From an uncultured Anaerolineales bacterium (GTDB taxonomy: Bacteria > Chloroflexota > Anaerolineae > Anaerolineales > UBA11657): DNA of 5,209 nt. Each line of letters opens with the position of its first letter. Within the stretch, counting starts at the first letter, position 1. The stretch covers positions 1-5,209 of the forward strand of contig CAJWIA010000119.1 of assembly GCA_913040765.1 (NCBI GenBank). Direction: 5' to 3'. The position numbers and the translations under genes were made by a program. Of the stretch, positions 1 to 5,209 are shown piece after piece. A model generated the notes under the pieces. It did not search any database, had not been told where the DNA came from, and saw nothing but the letters and a program-made list of their open reading frames with translations.

Positions 1-81
1 TCTTCCAAGCGTTTGACCAGCAGCATCAATCACTAACCATTCTCGATTTACATCAGCCGCTTTAGTTACATATGTATTCAC
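1..81 (-). CDS. rplM: 50S ribosomal protein L13 (uL13), N-terminal fragment
   Basis: Only the first 27 codons are inside the window; the gene runs off the left edge. The protein is an early-assembling large-subunit protein that binds 23S rRNA. The visible residues begin MNTYVTKAADVNREW and continue LVIDAAGQTLGR, which matches the conserved start of uL13 (TYxxK, then WxVIDAxGxxLGR). The start is GTG at 79-81, chosen because a GAGGAG Shine-Dalgarno lies 10 bases upstream and because family homology begins at once with the N-T-Y-V-T-K residues. An in-frame TTG six codons earlier would sit inside that Shine-Dalgarno and is rejected. The gene follows truA with 14 bases between stop and start, so co-transcription is likely. 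In many bacteria rpsI comes next, but that is outside the window. Confidence 0.93.
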   Translation of the reverse strand, partial: MNTYVTKAADVNREWLVIDAAGQTLGR

Positions 82-91
82 CAGATCAATA

Positions 92-97
92 CTCCTC
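92..97 (-). promoter_or_regulatory. Shine-Dalgarno of rplM (GAGGAG)
   Basis: On the minus strand the bases read GAGGAG, 10 bases before the GTG start of rplM. The motif overlaps the TGA stop of truA (96-98), so ribosomes finishing truA pass directly over the rplM initiation site, suggesting translational coupling. The site supports the GTG start. Confidence 0.7.
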
Positions 98-812
98 AAA
101 ACTCTATATTTATTAATGTCAATCCTTGTGGAGGAGCCAAAGGACCACCTTTATTTCTATCCTTCGCATGAAGCACTTCTTCCACAACACTTGATTCCCA
201 TGATCCGACACCTACCATATATAATGTTCCCACAATACTTCTCACCATCCTATACAGAAATGAATTAGCCACAATTTCCATAATAAAACTGTACTTATCC
301 TCTCTCCAATCTAGCCTACTCACCGTACGTGTGGTATGACCTATTTTGTCTGGAGATCTACCAAAAGATGCGAAATCATGTTCGCCAACCAAACATTCTG
401 CACCAGATCTCAATGCACCTAAATCAAGTTCCGCTTTTACATGCCAGCTCGTTCGCATGTGCAATGGCGATCTAATTGGAGCATTATATATCCTGTATTG
501 ATAACTCCTCCATCTGGCACAGCGCCTTGGATTGAAATCAAAAGATGTCAAACCCAGGGTCCTAAGTACAATGTCTTGCGGTAAACATGCATTAATCGCA
601 CGCAACAAATCATCTTCTGTATGCCTCCATTCCATATTGAAGGCAATTACCTGACCTAAAGCATGTACTCCTGTATCAGTCCGGCCAGACCCATGGATTA
701 TAATCCTGTCCCTATCAGCTACCTGACTAACGGCTCTTTCAAGCTCACCCTGCACTGTCCTGCGGTCAATCTGAGACTGAAACCCACTAAAATCTGTACC
801 ATCATATTCCAA
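96..812 (-). CDS. truA: tRNA pseudouridine(38-40) synthase TruA
   Basis: TruA converts uridines 38-40 of the tRNA anticodon stem-loop to pseudouridine in the cytoplasm. The 238-residue frame has the family hallmarks in order: EYDGTDFSGFQ near the N-terminus, the catalytic motif GSGRTDTGVHALGQ with Asp46 as nucleophile (E. coli Asp60 equivalent), SYQYRIYN with Tyr104 (E. coli Tyr118 equivalent), GEHDFASF at 143-150, ANSFLYRMVRSIVGTL at 182-197 and the C-terminal PPQGLTLINIEF. The coordinates use the first ordinary start codon, TTG at 810-812, but this probably clips the protein. The same frame stays open upstream and encodes ISTELRRYSGV, which looks like the conserved first beta strand, up to a near-cognate ATT at 843-845 that overlaps the rplQ stop by one base; an in-frame TAG lies at 852-854. 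The true start may therefore be at 845. The gene sits 28 bases after rplQ (counting from TTG) and just ahead of rplM. Function is sure; the start is not. Confidence 0.93.
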   Translation of the reverse strand: MEYDGTDFSGFQSQIDRRTVQGELERAVSQVADRDRIIIHGSGRTDTGVHALGQVIAFNMEWRHTEDDLLRAINACLPQDIVLRTLGLTSFDFNPRRCARWRSYQYRIYNAPIRSPLHMRTSWHVKAELDLGALRSGAECLVGEHDFASFGRSPDKIGHTTRTVSRLDWREDKYSFIMEIVANSFLYRMVRSIVGTLYMVGVGSWESSVVEEVLHAKDRNKGGPLAPPQGLTLINIEF

Positions 813-840
813 TACACCACTATAACGACGTAGTTCTGTA

Positions 841-1221
841 CTAATCTTCGACTAGTTCCAAAACAACAACGGGTGCCGCATCTCCGCGACGAGCACCAAC
901 TTTAAGCATGCGTGTATACCCACCAGGACGGTTCTCGAACCTAGGAGCAATTTCTTCTAGCACTTTGTCGACAACCTTTCTATTATTCAATCGCCTCATA
1001 ATAGTTCTACGAGCATGTACCTTAGCCATCTCATCGCCAATACGTTGACCACGTTTTGCGATGGATATGACACGCTCCGCATCTCCGCGAATTGCACGTG
1101 CTTTAGCTTCCGTAGTATTTATTCGTTCGTGAATAAACAACTCATTCATCAAGTTCCTTCGTAAAGACTTCCGATGCCCTACAGATCTATTGAGTCTACG
1201 ACCGAATGTACGGTGTCTCAT
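841..1221 (-). CDS. rplQ: 50S ribosomal protein L17 (bL17)
   Basis: bL17 is a bacterial large-subunit protein near the peptide exit tunnel. The 126-residue product has the complete family signature: MRHRTFGRRLNRSVGHRKSL at the start, LMNELFIHERINTTEAKA at 24-41, a basic middle with KVHARRTIMRRL at 67-78, and the C-terminal FENRPGGYTRMLKVGARRGD followed by APVVVLELV. Length is normal for the family (about 115-130). The ATG (1219-1221) overlaps the TGA of rpoA as ATGA, and a GGAGA Shine-Dalgarno lies inside the end of rpoA about 7 bases upstream, so translation is probably coupled to rpoA. It occupies the usual place after rpoA. No oddities seen. Confidence 0.98.
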   Translation of the reverse strand: MRHRTFGRRLNRSVGHRKSLRRNLMNELFIHERINTTEAKARAIRGDAERVISIAKRGQRIGDEMAKVHARRTIMRRLNNRKVVDKVLEEIAPRFENRPGGYTRMLKVGARRGDAAPVVVLELVED

Positions 1222-2216
1222 CCGGCTATCTCCAAACCAATCTCAGACTCTTCTAACACTTCATCTGACATATCACCCTCAATATAACCTCTTTCAACCA
1301 ATTTATCTCTTAGCTCGTTAAGCGATTTATCACCGAAATTACGTATGGACATCATCGCCTCGTCACCTCGAGACATATGGTCTAATACCTCACCCACAGA
1401 CGTAATACCTGTACGCTTAAGTGAATTAAACACGCGGACTGAAAGATCCAACTGTTCTATTGGAACCTCGTACACTTCATTGGGAACCAACTCTTCCTCA
1501 ACCTCTTCTATAACCTCCATGAGCATCTCTTCAGTAACTCCTGAAATATCCTTCAAATGATGCATCATAATGGCAGCACTCCCACTCAATGCCTCTTCGG
1601 GTGCTATAGTACCATCAGTCCATATTTCCATAACTAGTTTGTCATATCCTGTGTCTTGACCAACCCTAGCACTGTCTACATCCCAATTTACACGTCTAAC
1701 TGGACTATAAATAGCATCTGTTGGTATATCACCTACTGGCAGTACACCACGATCTTCGGCTGGAGAGTATCCGCGCCCACGCTGTACAGTTAACTCTATC
1801 TCTATTTTTGCAGTTTTCTTATCCATCGTAAAAAGATAAAGGTCCGGATTGACAATCTCTACCTCAGAAGGACATTCCACATCGGCAGCAGTTACAGTGC
1901 CTTCACCACTAACTTTCAATAGTATTCGTGCTGTCGAACCTTCGTGTAACTTCATTCGCAACTGCTTAACCTGCAACAATATTTCTGTCATATCCTCACG
2001 AATTCCTGGTAAATCAGAGAATTCATGATAGACGTCAGTGACTCTAATAGAGGTCACTGCAACACCTTCAAGAGAAGATAGTAAAACTCTACGCAAAGCA
2101 TTTCCGATGGTTACCCCAAAACCAGTTTCCAAAGGACTCACAAAAAATTTGCCGTAATTTAACGAGACAGCATCACGTTCAATTCGTGGTGTAACCATAT
2201 CTGTTGTAGAAATCAA
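1218..2216 (-). CDS. rpoA: DNA-directed RNA polymerase subunit alpha
   Basis: RpoA dimerises to nucleate core RNA polymerase and, through its C-terminal domain, contacts UP-element DNA and activators. From the chosen start the protein has 332 residues. The N-terminal domain holds the dimerisation/assembly motif GNALRRVLLSSLEGVAVTS (about 38-56) and GTIAPEEAL (about 202-210). An acidic linker (EEVEEEL) leads to a C-terminal helix-hairpin-helix domain (about 252-315) with VRVFNSLKRTGI and NFGDKSLNEL. In it, Arg261, Asn264, Gly295, Lys297 and Ser298 match E. coli Arg265, Asn268, Gly296, Lys298 and Ser299 that bind DNA. An acidic tail follows. The start is TTG at 2214-2216, because GGGAGGG lies 7 bases upstream; an ATG at 2196-2198 (MVTPRIER) is an alternative, and a GTG at 2262-2264 would add 16 non-conserved residues. 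The gene follows rpsD after 55 bases and overlaps rplQ. Confidence 0.95.
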   Translation of the reverse strand: MISTTDMVTPRIERDAVSLNYGKFFVSPLETGFGVTIGNALRRVLLSSLEGVAVTSIRVTDVYHEFSDLPGIREDMTEILLQVKQLRMKLHEGSTARILLKVSGEGTVTAADVECPSEVEIVNPDLYLFTMDKKTAKIEIELTVQRGRGYSPAEDRGVLPVGDIPTDAIYSPVRRVNWDVDSARVGQDTGYDKLVMEIWTDGTIAPEEALSGSAAIMMHHLKDISGVTEEMLMEVIEEVEEELVPNEVYEVPIEQLDLSVRVFNSLKRTGITSVGEVLDHMSRGDEAMMSIRNFGDKSLNELRDKLVERGYIEGDMSDEVLEESEIGLEIAG

Positions 2217-2266
2217 AATAAATCCCTCCCAGTAACAATATCTGCAAATTGATCCAACTTGCACAT
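2213..2266 (-). other. Candidate 17-codon leader ORF ahead of rpoA
   Basis: In the 55-base gap between rpsD and rpoA, an ATG at 2264-2266 opens a short frame encoding MCKLDQFADIVTGRDLF and ends in TGA at 2213-2215. That stop overlaps the proposed TTG start of rpoA by two bases (TTGA), the same geometry as the ATGA overlaps elsewhere in the window. Four bases before its ATG the strand reads AGGTGAT (2271-2277, spanning the rpsD stop), which matches the anti-Shine-Dalgarno complement. If translated, it would carry ribosomes from rpsD to rpoA. I recognise no family for the peptide, and an ORF this short can arise by chance. Confidence 0.25.
2224..2230 (-). promoter_or_regulatory. Shine-Dalgarno of rpoA (GGGAGGG)
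   Basis: The minus strand reads GGGAGGG, containing the GGAGG core, 7 bases before the TTG at 2214-2216. It is the strongest ribosome-binding match I noticed in the window. It decides the rpoA start in favour of TTG, because the upstream GTG (2262-2264) would place this motif inside the coding region and the later ATG (2196-2198) would be 25 bases away. Confidence 0.65.
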
Positions 2267-2271
2267 ATAAA

Positions 2272-2910
2272 TCACCTAGAATAAAACTCCACTATAAGTT
2301 GTTCATTTACTGGCTCAAATATCTCTTGTCTATTTGGAATATCAATCATCTTCCCTGTCAGTGCAGCAACATCCCTACTTAGCCACGTAGGAATCGTTCG
2401 TCCCTCGGCCTCATCTAGCAGTGCTCGAAAAACCACACGCTCTTTAGACGCTGAACGTACTTCAATCTCATCACCAGAATTTAGCTGTAATGAAGGTACA
2501 TCTGTTCTTTTACCGTTCACCAAGAAATGACCGTGTGACACTAACTGTCGAGCCTCTGCCCTACTGCGCGCATAACCCAATCTGTACACTACATTGTCAA
2601 GACGTACTTCAAGCTCCTGTAGCAATGCCATACCTGTCAAACCTCTAGTACGAACAGCTTTGCGATAATAGTTTCGAAACTGCCTTTCTAATACGCCATA
2701 TATTCGTCTAGCACGCTGTTTTGCACGCAATTGGATTGCGTAATCAGACTCGCGCTTACGCCTCCACTGGGCCTGCGGACCATGCTGACCAGGTGGATAT
2801 CCCCGTTTCTCGAACGAACATTTCGGTGTTAAGCACCTAGATCCTTTTAGATAAAGTTTTTCGCCTTCTCGGCGACACAATTTACACACTGAACCTGTAT
2901 ATTTCGCCAT
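2272..2910 (-). CDS. rpsD: 30S ribosomal protein S4 (uS4)
   Basis: uS4 is a primary 16S rRNA binder that nucleates assembly of the small subunit; in E. coli it also represses the alpha operon. The 212-residue product is full length. It carries a four-cysteine zinc site at Cys9, Cys12, Cys26 and Cys31 (the C+ form), then RGYPPGQHG at 36-44, the helical body with YGVLERQFRNYYRKA, and an S4 RNA-binding domain at about 102-165 (VRLDNVVYRLGYARSRAEAR, then GHFLVNGKR and SGDEIEVR). The C-terminus VNEQLIVEFYSR is typical. The start is ATG at 2908-2910; upstream there is only a weak AGGA at about 13 bases. It lies between rpsK (53 bases upstream) and rpoA, as in Proteobacteria and Chloroflexota but not Bacillus. 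I saw no S4-binding pseudoknot resembling the E. coli regulatory site. Confidence 0.98.
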   Translation of the reverse strand: MAKYTGSVCKLCRREGEKLYLKGSRCLTPKCSFEKRGYPPGQHGPQAQWRRKRESDYAIQLRAKQRARRIYGVLERQFRNYYRKAVRTRGLTGMALLQELEVRLDNVVYRLGYARSRAEARQLVSHGHFLVNGKRTDVPSLQLNSGDEIEVRSASKERVVFRALLDEAEGRTIPTWLSRDVAALTGKMIDIPNRQEIFEPVNEQLIVEFYSR

Positions 2911-2963
2911 AATTTCGTAATTTTCCTAAATACCTATATCTGCAAAAACTATAATCTTCTTTC

Positions 2964-3347
2964 TTACACACGCCTTTTCTTTGGGGGCCGACATCCATTA
3001 TGGGGTACTGGAGTAGTATCTGTAATGGAATTTACGACAATACCTAAACCCTGGATAGCACGAATAGCAGATTCGCGACCAGGACCTGGACCCTTAACAA
3101 ACATGTCCACCTCCTGGAGTCCCATGTCGATAGCCTTCCTACCTGCTTGCTCTCCTGCCAATCTAGCCGCATAAGGTGTACTTTTACGCGACCCTTTGAA
3201 CCCCGCAGTACCGCCACTACCCCACGAAATTACTCCTCCACTTCTATCTGTGACTGTAACGATTGTATTGTTGAATGTCGCATGAATATATACCCTACCA
3301 CGCGCCACTGTCCGTTTTTCACGCCTTCGCTTTGATCTTTGTGCCAT
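2964..3347 (-). CDS. rpsK: 30S ribosomal protein S11 (uS11)
   Basis: uS11 sits on the platform of the 30S subunit near the mRNA exit channel. The 127-residue product is complete: a basic N-terminal tail ([15 protein letters not shown]), [18 protein letters not shown] at 17-34, [20 protein letters not shown] at 41-60, [15 protein letters not shown] at 83-97, and the invariant C-terminus [16 protein letters not shown]. Asn117-Gly in that tail corresponds to E. coli Asn119, which is converted to isoaspartate. The ATG is at 3345-3347, 14 bases after the rpsM stop; the Shine-Dalgarno is weak (AGGATGAG overlapping the rpsM stop), so initiation may depend on coupling to rpsM. It ends in TAA, followed by a 53-base gap before rpsD with no recognisable terminator. 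Confidence 0.98.
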   Translation of the reverse strand: MAQRSKRRREKRTVARGRVYIHATFNNTIVTVTDRSGGVISWGSGGTAGFKGSRKSTPYAARLAGEQAGRKAIDMGLQEVDMFVKGPGPGRESAIRAIQGLGIVVNSITDTTPVPHNGCRPPKKRRV

Positions 3348-3361
3348 ATTATGTACTCATC

Positions 3362-3751
3362 CTATTTCTTTCTCGCACCACGTCTACGACCACGTCCAGC
3401 TACTGTTTTCTTTGTACCCTTAGATGTCCGTGCATTAGTTTTAGTACGCTGTCCTCTAACTGGTAAATTCATCCTGTGGCGTCTTCCCCTATAGCATCCG
3501 ATTTCAGTAAGCCGCTTAATATTCATCTGAGTTGCGCGACGCAGATCACCCTCCACCACATAGTTTCCAGCAATATTTTCCCTTACCGCTACTATTTCAT
3601 CTTCCGACAATTCGCTTACTTTTGTAGATGGGTCAATACCAGCATCAGATAGCACAGCCTGTGCTGAAGATTTACCTATGCCATAAATATAGGTGAGTGC
3701 AATCTCAATACGCTTCGTTCTAGGTAGATCTATTCCCTCAATTCTTGCCAT
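3362..3751 (-). CDS. rpsM: 30S ribosomal protein S13 (uS13)
   Basis: uS13 is in the head of the 30S subunit and contributes to intersubunit bridges and P-site tRNA contact. The 129-residue product matches the family from end to end: [20 protein letters not shown], the helix-two-turn-helix region with [20 protein letters not shown] at 21-40, [20 protein letters not shown] at 66-85, [20 protein letters not shown] at 87-106, and a strongly basic tail ending GRRRGARKK. The start is ATG at 3749-3751, with GGAGA about 9 bases upstream. It follows rpmJ by 26 bases and precedes rpsK by 14, the normal order of the alpha-type cluster. No oddities. Confidence 0.98.
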   Translation of the reverse strand: MARIEGIDLPRTKRIEIALTYIYGIGKSSAQAVLSDAGIDPSTKVSELSEDEIVAVRENIAGNYVVEGDLRRATQMNIKRLTEIGCYRGRRHRMNLPVRGQRTKTNARTSKGTKKTVAGRGRRRGARKK

Positions 3752-3777
3752 ATCAATTCATCTCCAATGCGATCAAA

Positions 3778-3891
3778 CTAACCCTGACGCTGCTTATGAC
3801 GCTTATTTTCACATATAACATACACACGCCCGCGTCTACGAACAATTTTACATTTGGGACATCGTTTTTTTACAGATGCAGATACTTTCAT
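3778..3891 (-). CDS. rpmJ: 50S ribosomal protein L36 (bL36)
   Basis: This is a 37-residue large-subunit protein that binds 23S rRNA. I read it directly from the minus strand: ATG at 3889-3891, then [37 protein letters not shown] and a TAG stop at 3778-3780. It is the zinc-binding C+ form, with the ligand set Cys11, Cys14, Cys27 and His32 intact. The family is normally 37-38 residues with this exact layout and ends KQRQG, so both ends are secure. The start comes 2 bases after the map stop, so its ribosome-binding site lies within the end of map (a weak GGTGG) and it is probably translationally coupled to map. infA, which commonly sits between map and rpmJ, is not present. Confidence 0.97.
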   Translation of the reverse strand: MKVSASVKKRCPKCKIVRRRGRVYVICENKRHKQRQG

Positions 3892-3893
3892 AT

Positions 3894-4676
3894 CTAGTTA
3901 CCACCATTAGAATTCAATTGTGTCAAAATCTCTGCGTCATCATTTGTAATGGCAATTGTATGCTCAAAATGAGCAGTTAGGTGACCATCACTTGCTGCAA
4001 CTGTCCATTGATCGTTCATTACCGTTGTATCATAATGACCCGCTAGCACCATAGGTTCTAATGCAATTGTCATACCTGGTTTCAATGTTGGACCACTTTT
4101 AGCTCGCCCATGATTTAATATTTGCGGATCCTCATGCAAATCACGACCAATACCATGACTAGTATGATGCCTGATTACATTGTACCCTCTATCCTCAACA
4201 GCTTTTTGCATGGTTTCTGCTACATCCCCGGTACGATTACCAGCTCTGGCAGACTCAATTGAAGCATAAAGAGCCTTCCGAGTTACGTCCAGTAAATCAT
4301 GAGCACCATCACTTATATCACCAATCGGAAAAGTCCAGGCACTATCAGCCATCCACCCTTTGTACACCGCACCACAGTCAATAGTTAGAATATCTCCCTC
4401 TACCAACTTTCTATCACTAGGCACTCCATGAACTATCTCCGAATTAACTGACATACATGTCACTCCGGGGAATGGAACATGTGAACTCGTAGGCCGATAT
4501 CCTTTAAAAGGAGATTCGGCGTCTAATTTTGACAATTGCTTTTCAGCACATTGATCCAATTCTTGAGTAGTCACGCCCGGTCGCAATAATAACTCTAGTT
4601 CATGTAAAACCGTAGCTACTACATGACCAGCTTTACGCATAAGACCAATTTCCCTGTCAGACTTTATAATAATCAT
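3894..4676 (-). CDS. map: Methionine aminopeptidase, type I
   Basis: Map removes the initiator methionine from nascent proteins with small second residues, after deformylation, using two metal ions in a pita-bread fold. The 260-residue product has all the expected active-site residues: His83 (IVHGVP), metal ligands Asp100 (LTIDCGA) and Asp111 (WMADSAWTF), His174 (TSHGIGR), His181 (DLHEDP), Glu207 (ALEPM) and Glu238 (HFEHT). From Asp100 on, spacing matches E. coli Asp97, Asp108, His171, His178, Glu204 and Glu235 with a constant offset of three. There is no N-terminal zinc-finger extension, so it is the short bacterial class. The start codon ATG (4674-4676) overlaps the adk TGA as ATGA; an AAGGGG stretch about 12 bases upstream is a mediocre Shine-Dalgarno, so coupling to adk is likely. 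rpmJ follows after 2 bases. Confidence 0.98.
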   Translation of the reverse strand: MIIIKSDREIGLMRKAGHVVATVLHELELLLRPGVTTQELDQCAEKQLSKLDAESPFKGYRPTSSHVPFPGVTCMSVNSEIVHGVPSDRKLVEGDILTIDCGAVYKGWMADSAWTFPIGDISDGAHDLLDVTRKALYASIESARAGNRTGDVAETMQKAVEDRGYNVIRHHTSHGIGRDLHEDPQILNHGRAKSGPTLKPGMTIALEPMVLAGHYDTTVMNDQWTVAASDGHLTAHFEHTIAITNDDAEILTQLNSNGGN

Positions 4677-5209
4677 GCAAAAACACGACCCCTTATGACC
4701 TTCAACAAAGCTGTAGTAACCTGATCAATCGTGTTTTCTCCATCAATTTCACAGAGCAAATTGCGCTCATCATAGTGAGCAAGCATGGGCACCGTCCTTT
4801 TACGATAATCATCTATTCTACGTAGTACAGTATCTCTCTTATCATCAGGTCGTTGCTCAAGATTCGCATTGTGTGGTGGAGGATCATAGATAAGATGATA
4901 TGTATTCCCCGTATCCCTATCAGTACGTCTGCCTGTAAGTCGCTCGATCACAGTACTATCACTAAGACTAATTAATGGGGCCAAGTCTACTCCTTTACCA
5001 TGTAGCAACAGGATATCGTCCAATGCTTGAGCTTGCTCCAGATTACGCGGAAATCCATCAAAAATCGCTCCGCCGCTATCCACAAATTGACCTATCTGAT
5101 CTTGAACTAATTCAATAGTCAAATCATCAGGCACCAAAATACCATTCTCCAGCAACTTATTCACACGCAATCCCAATTCAGTTTTTTGGCTAATATTTCT
5201 CCTGAATAT
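4673..5209 (-). CDS. adk: Adenylate kinase, C-terminal 178 residues (5' end outside window)
   Basis: Adk interconverts ATP + AMP and 2 ADP and keeps the adenylate pool balanced. The reading frame is open to the right edge, starting IFRRNISQKTELGLRV, which matches the region after the STGD motif of the family. The gene therefore began outside the window and the P-loop (GxPGxGKGT) is not visible. An internal TTG at 5174-5176 could be mistaken for a start but lies inside this conserved region. Visible motifs are LVPDDLTIELV, the AMP-binding DGFPRNLEQAQAL (fragment residues 51-63), RLTGRRTDRDTGNTYH at the LID entry (about 90-105), and QRPDDKRDTVLRRIDDYRKR after it. The LID is short and lacks the four cysteines of zinc-type enzymes. 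The stop overlaps the map start (ATGA). In many bacteria secY lies upstream. Confidence 0.97.
   Translation of the reverse strand: MFRRNISQKTELGLRVNKLLENGILVPDDLTIELVQDQIGQFVDSGGAIFDGFPRNLEQAQALDDILLLHGKGVDLAPLISLSDSTVIERLTGRRTDRDTGNTYHLIYDPPPHNANLEQRPDDKRDTVLRRIDDYRKRTVPMLAHYDERNLLCEIDGENTIDQVTTALLKVIRGRVFA

Noticed and set aside
1345..1560. Plus-strand frame of 71 codons opposite rpoA
   Set aside because: It lies wholly antisense to conserved rpoA coding sequence, is serine/threonine-rich as expected from the reverse complement of acidic codons, and shows no recognisable domain.
2217..2264. N-terminal extension of rpoA from the GTG at 2262-2264
   Set aside because: The added residues do not resemble RpoA, and the strong Shine-Dalgarno at 2224-2230 would lie inside the coding region.
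2911..2963. Possible internal promoter or terminator in the AT-rich rpsK-rpsD gap
   Set aside because: There are TATA-like stretches on the minus strand but no convincing paired -35/-10 boxes, and no GC-rich hairpin followed by a U-run.
3147..3466. Two overlapping plus-strand frames opposite rpsK and rpsM
   Set aside because: Both are antisense shadows of strongly conserved uS11 and uS13 genes, overlap each other in different frames and have no family resemblance.
3752..3777. Minimal ORF ATG-AAT-TGA just before rpsM
   Set aside because: Two codons in an AT-rich gap are easily random, and a normal GGAGA Shine-Dalgarno already explains rpsM initiation.
3865..3871. T-run that could suggest a terminator
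   Set aside because: It lies within rpmJ, where its complement encodes conserved lysines (KKRC), and there is no adjoining hairpin.
5174..5176. TTG as the start of a 167-residue adenylate kinase
   Set aside because: The upstream in-frame residues IFRRNISQKTE match conserved Adk sequence up to the window edge, so the gene simply continues beyond the window.

Overview
The window is the distal end of a bacterial ribosomal-protein superoperon (the tail of the spc-type cluster running into the alpha-type cluster). Every gene reads on the minus strand. In transcription order, right to left, they are adk (5' end outside the window), map, rpmJ, rpsM, rpsK, rpsD, rpoA, rplQ, truA and rplM (3' end outside the window). 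The genes are almost contiguous: adk/map and rpoA/rplQ overlap in ATGA, map and rpmJ are 2 bases apart, and the largest gaps are about 55 bases (rpsK-rpsD and rpsD-rpoA). No stretch above 300 bases lacks a gene. I see no RNA gene, mobile element, CRISPR array, convincing terminator or promoter; the block looks like one read-through transcription unit entered upstream of the window.

The organism is a bacterium using the standard code (TGA serves as a stop several times), with AT-rich third codon positions by eye. The order rplQ-truA-rplM, with rpsD kept between rpsK and rpoA, fits Chloroflexota and some Actinobacteria-like layouts better than Bacillus (rpsD elsewhere) or Enterobacteria (truA and rplM elsewhere). 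The protein sequences look Chloroflexota/Dehalococcoidia-like to me (a low-GC, perhaps marine lineage). That placement is inference from recall, not from a search.

Functionally, the block joins nucleotide homeostasis (Adk), N-terminal Met removal (Map), small-subunit assembly (uS13, uS11, uS4), large-subunit proteins (bL36, bL17, uL13), the RNA polymerase alpha subunit (RpoA) and tRNA pseudouridylation (TruA). These are all growth-linked housekeeping functions.

I found no new biological system. The points worth a second look are: infA is absent from its usual slot between map and rpmJ; truA has no ordinary start codon early enough to include its conserved first beta strand; rpoA most likely starts at TTG behind a strong Shine-Dalgarno, with a 17-codon candidate leader ORF whose stop overlaps that TTG; and adenylate kinase has a very short LID lacking zinc cysteines.
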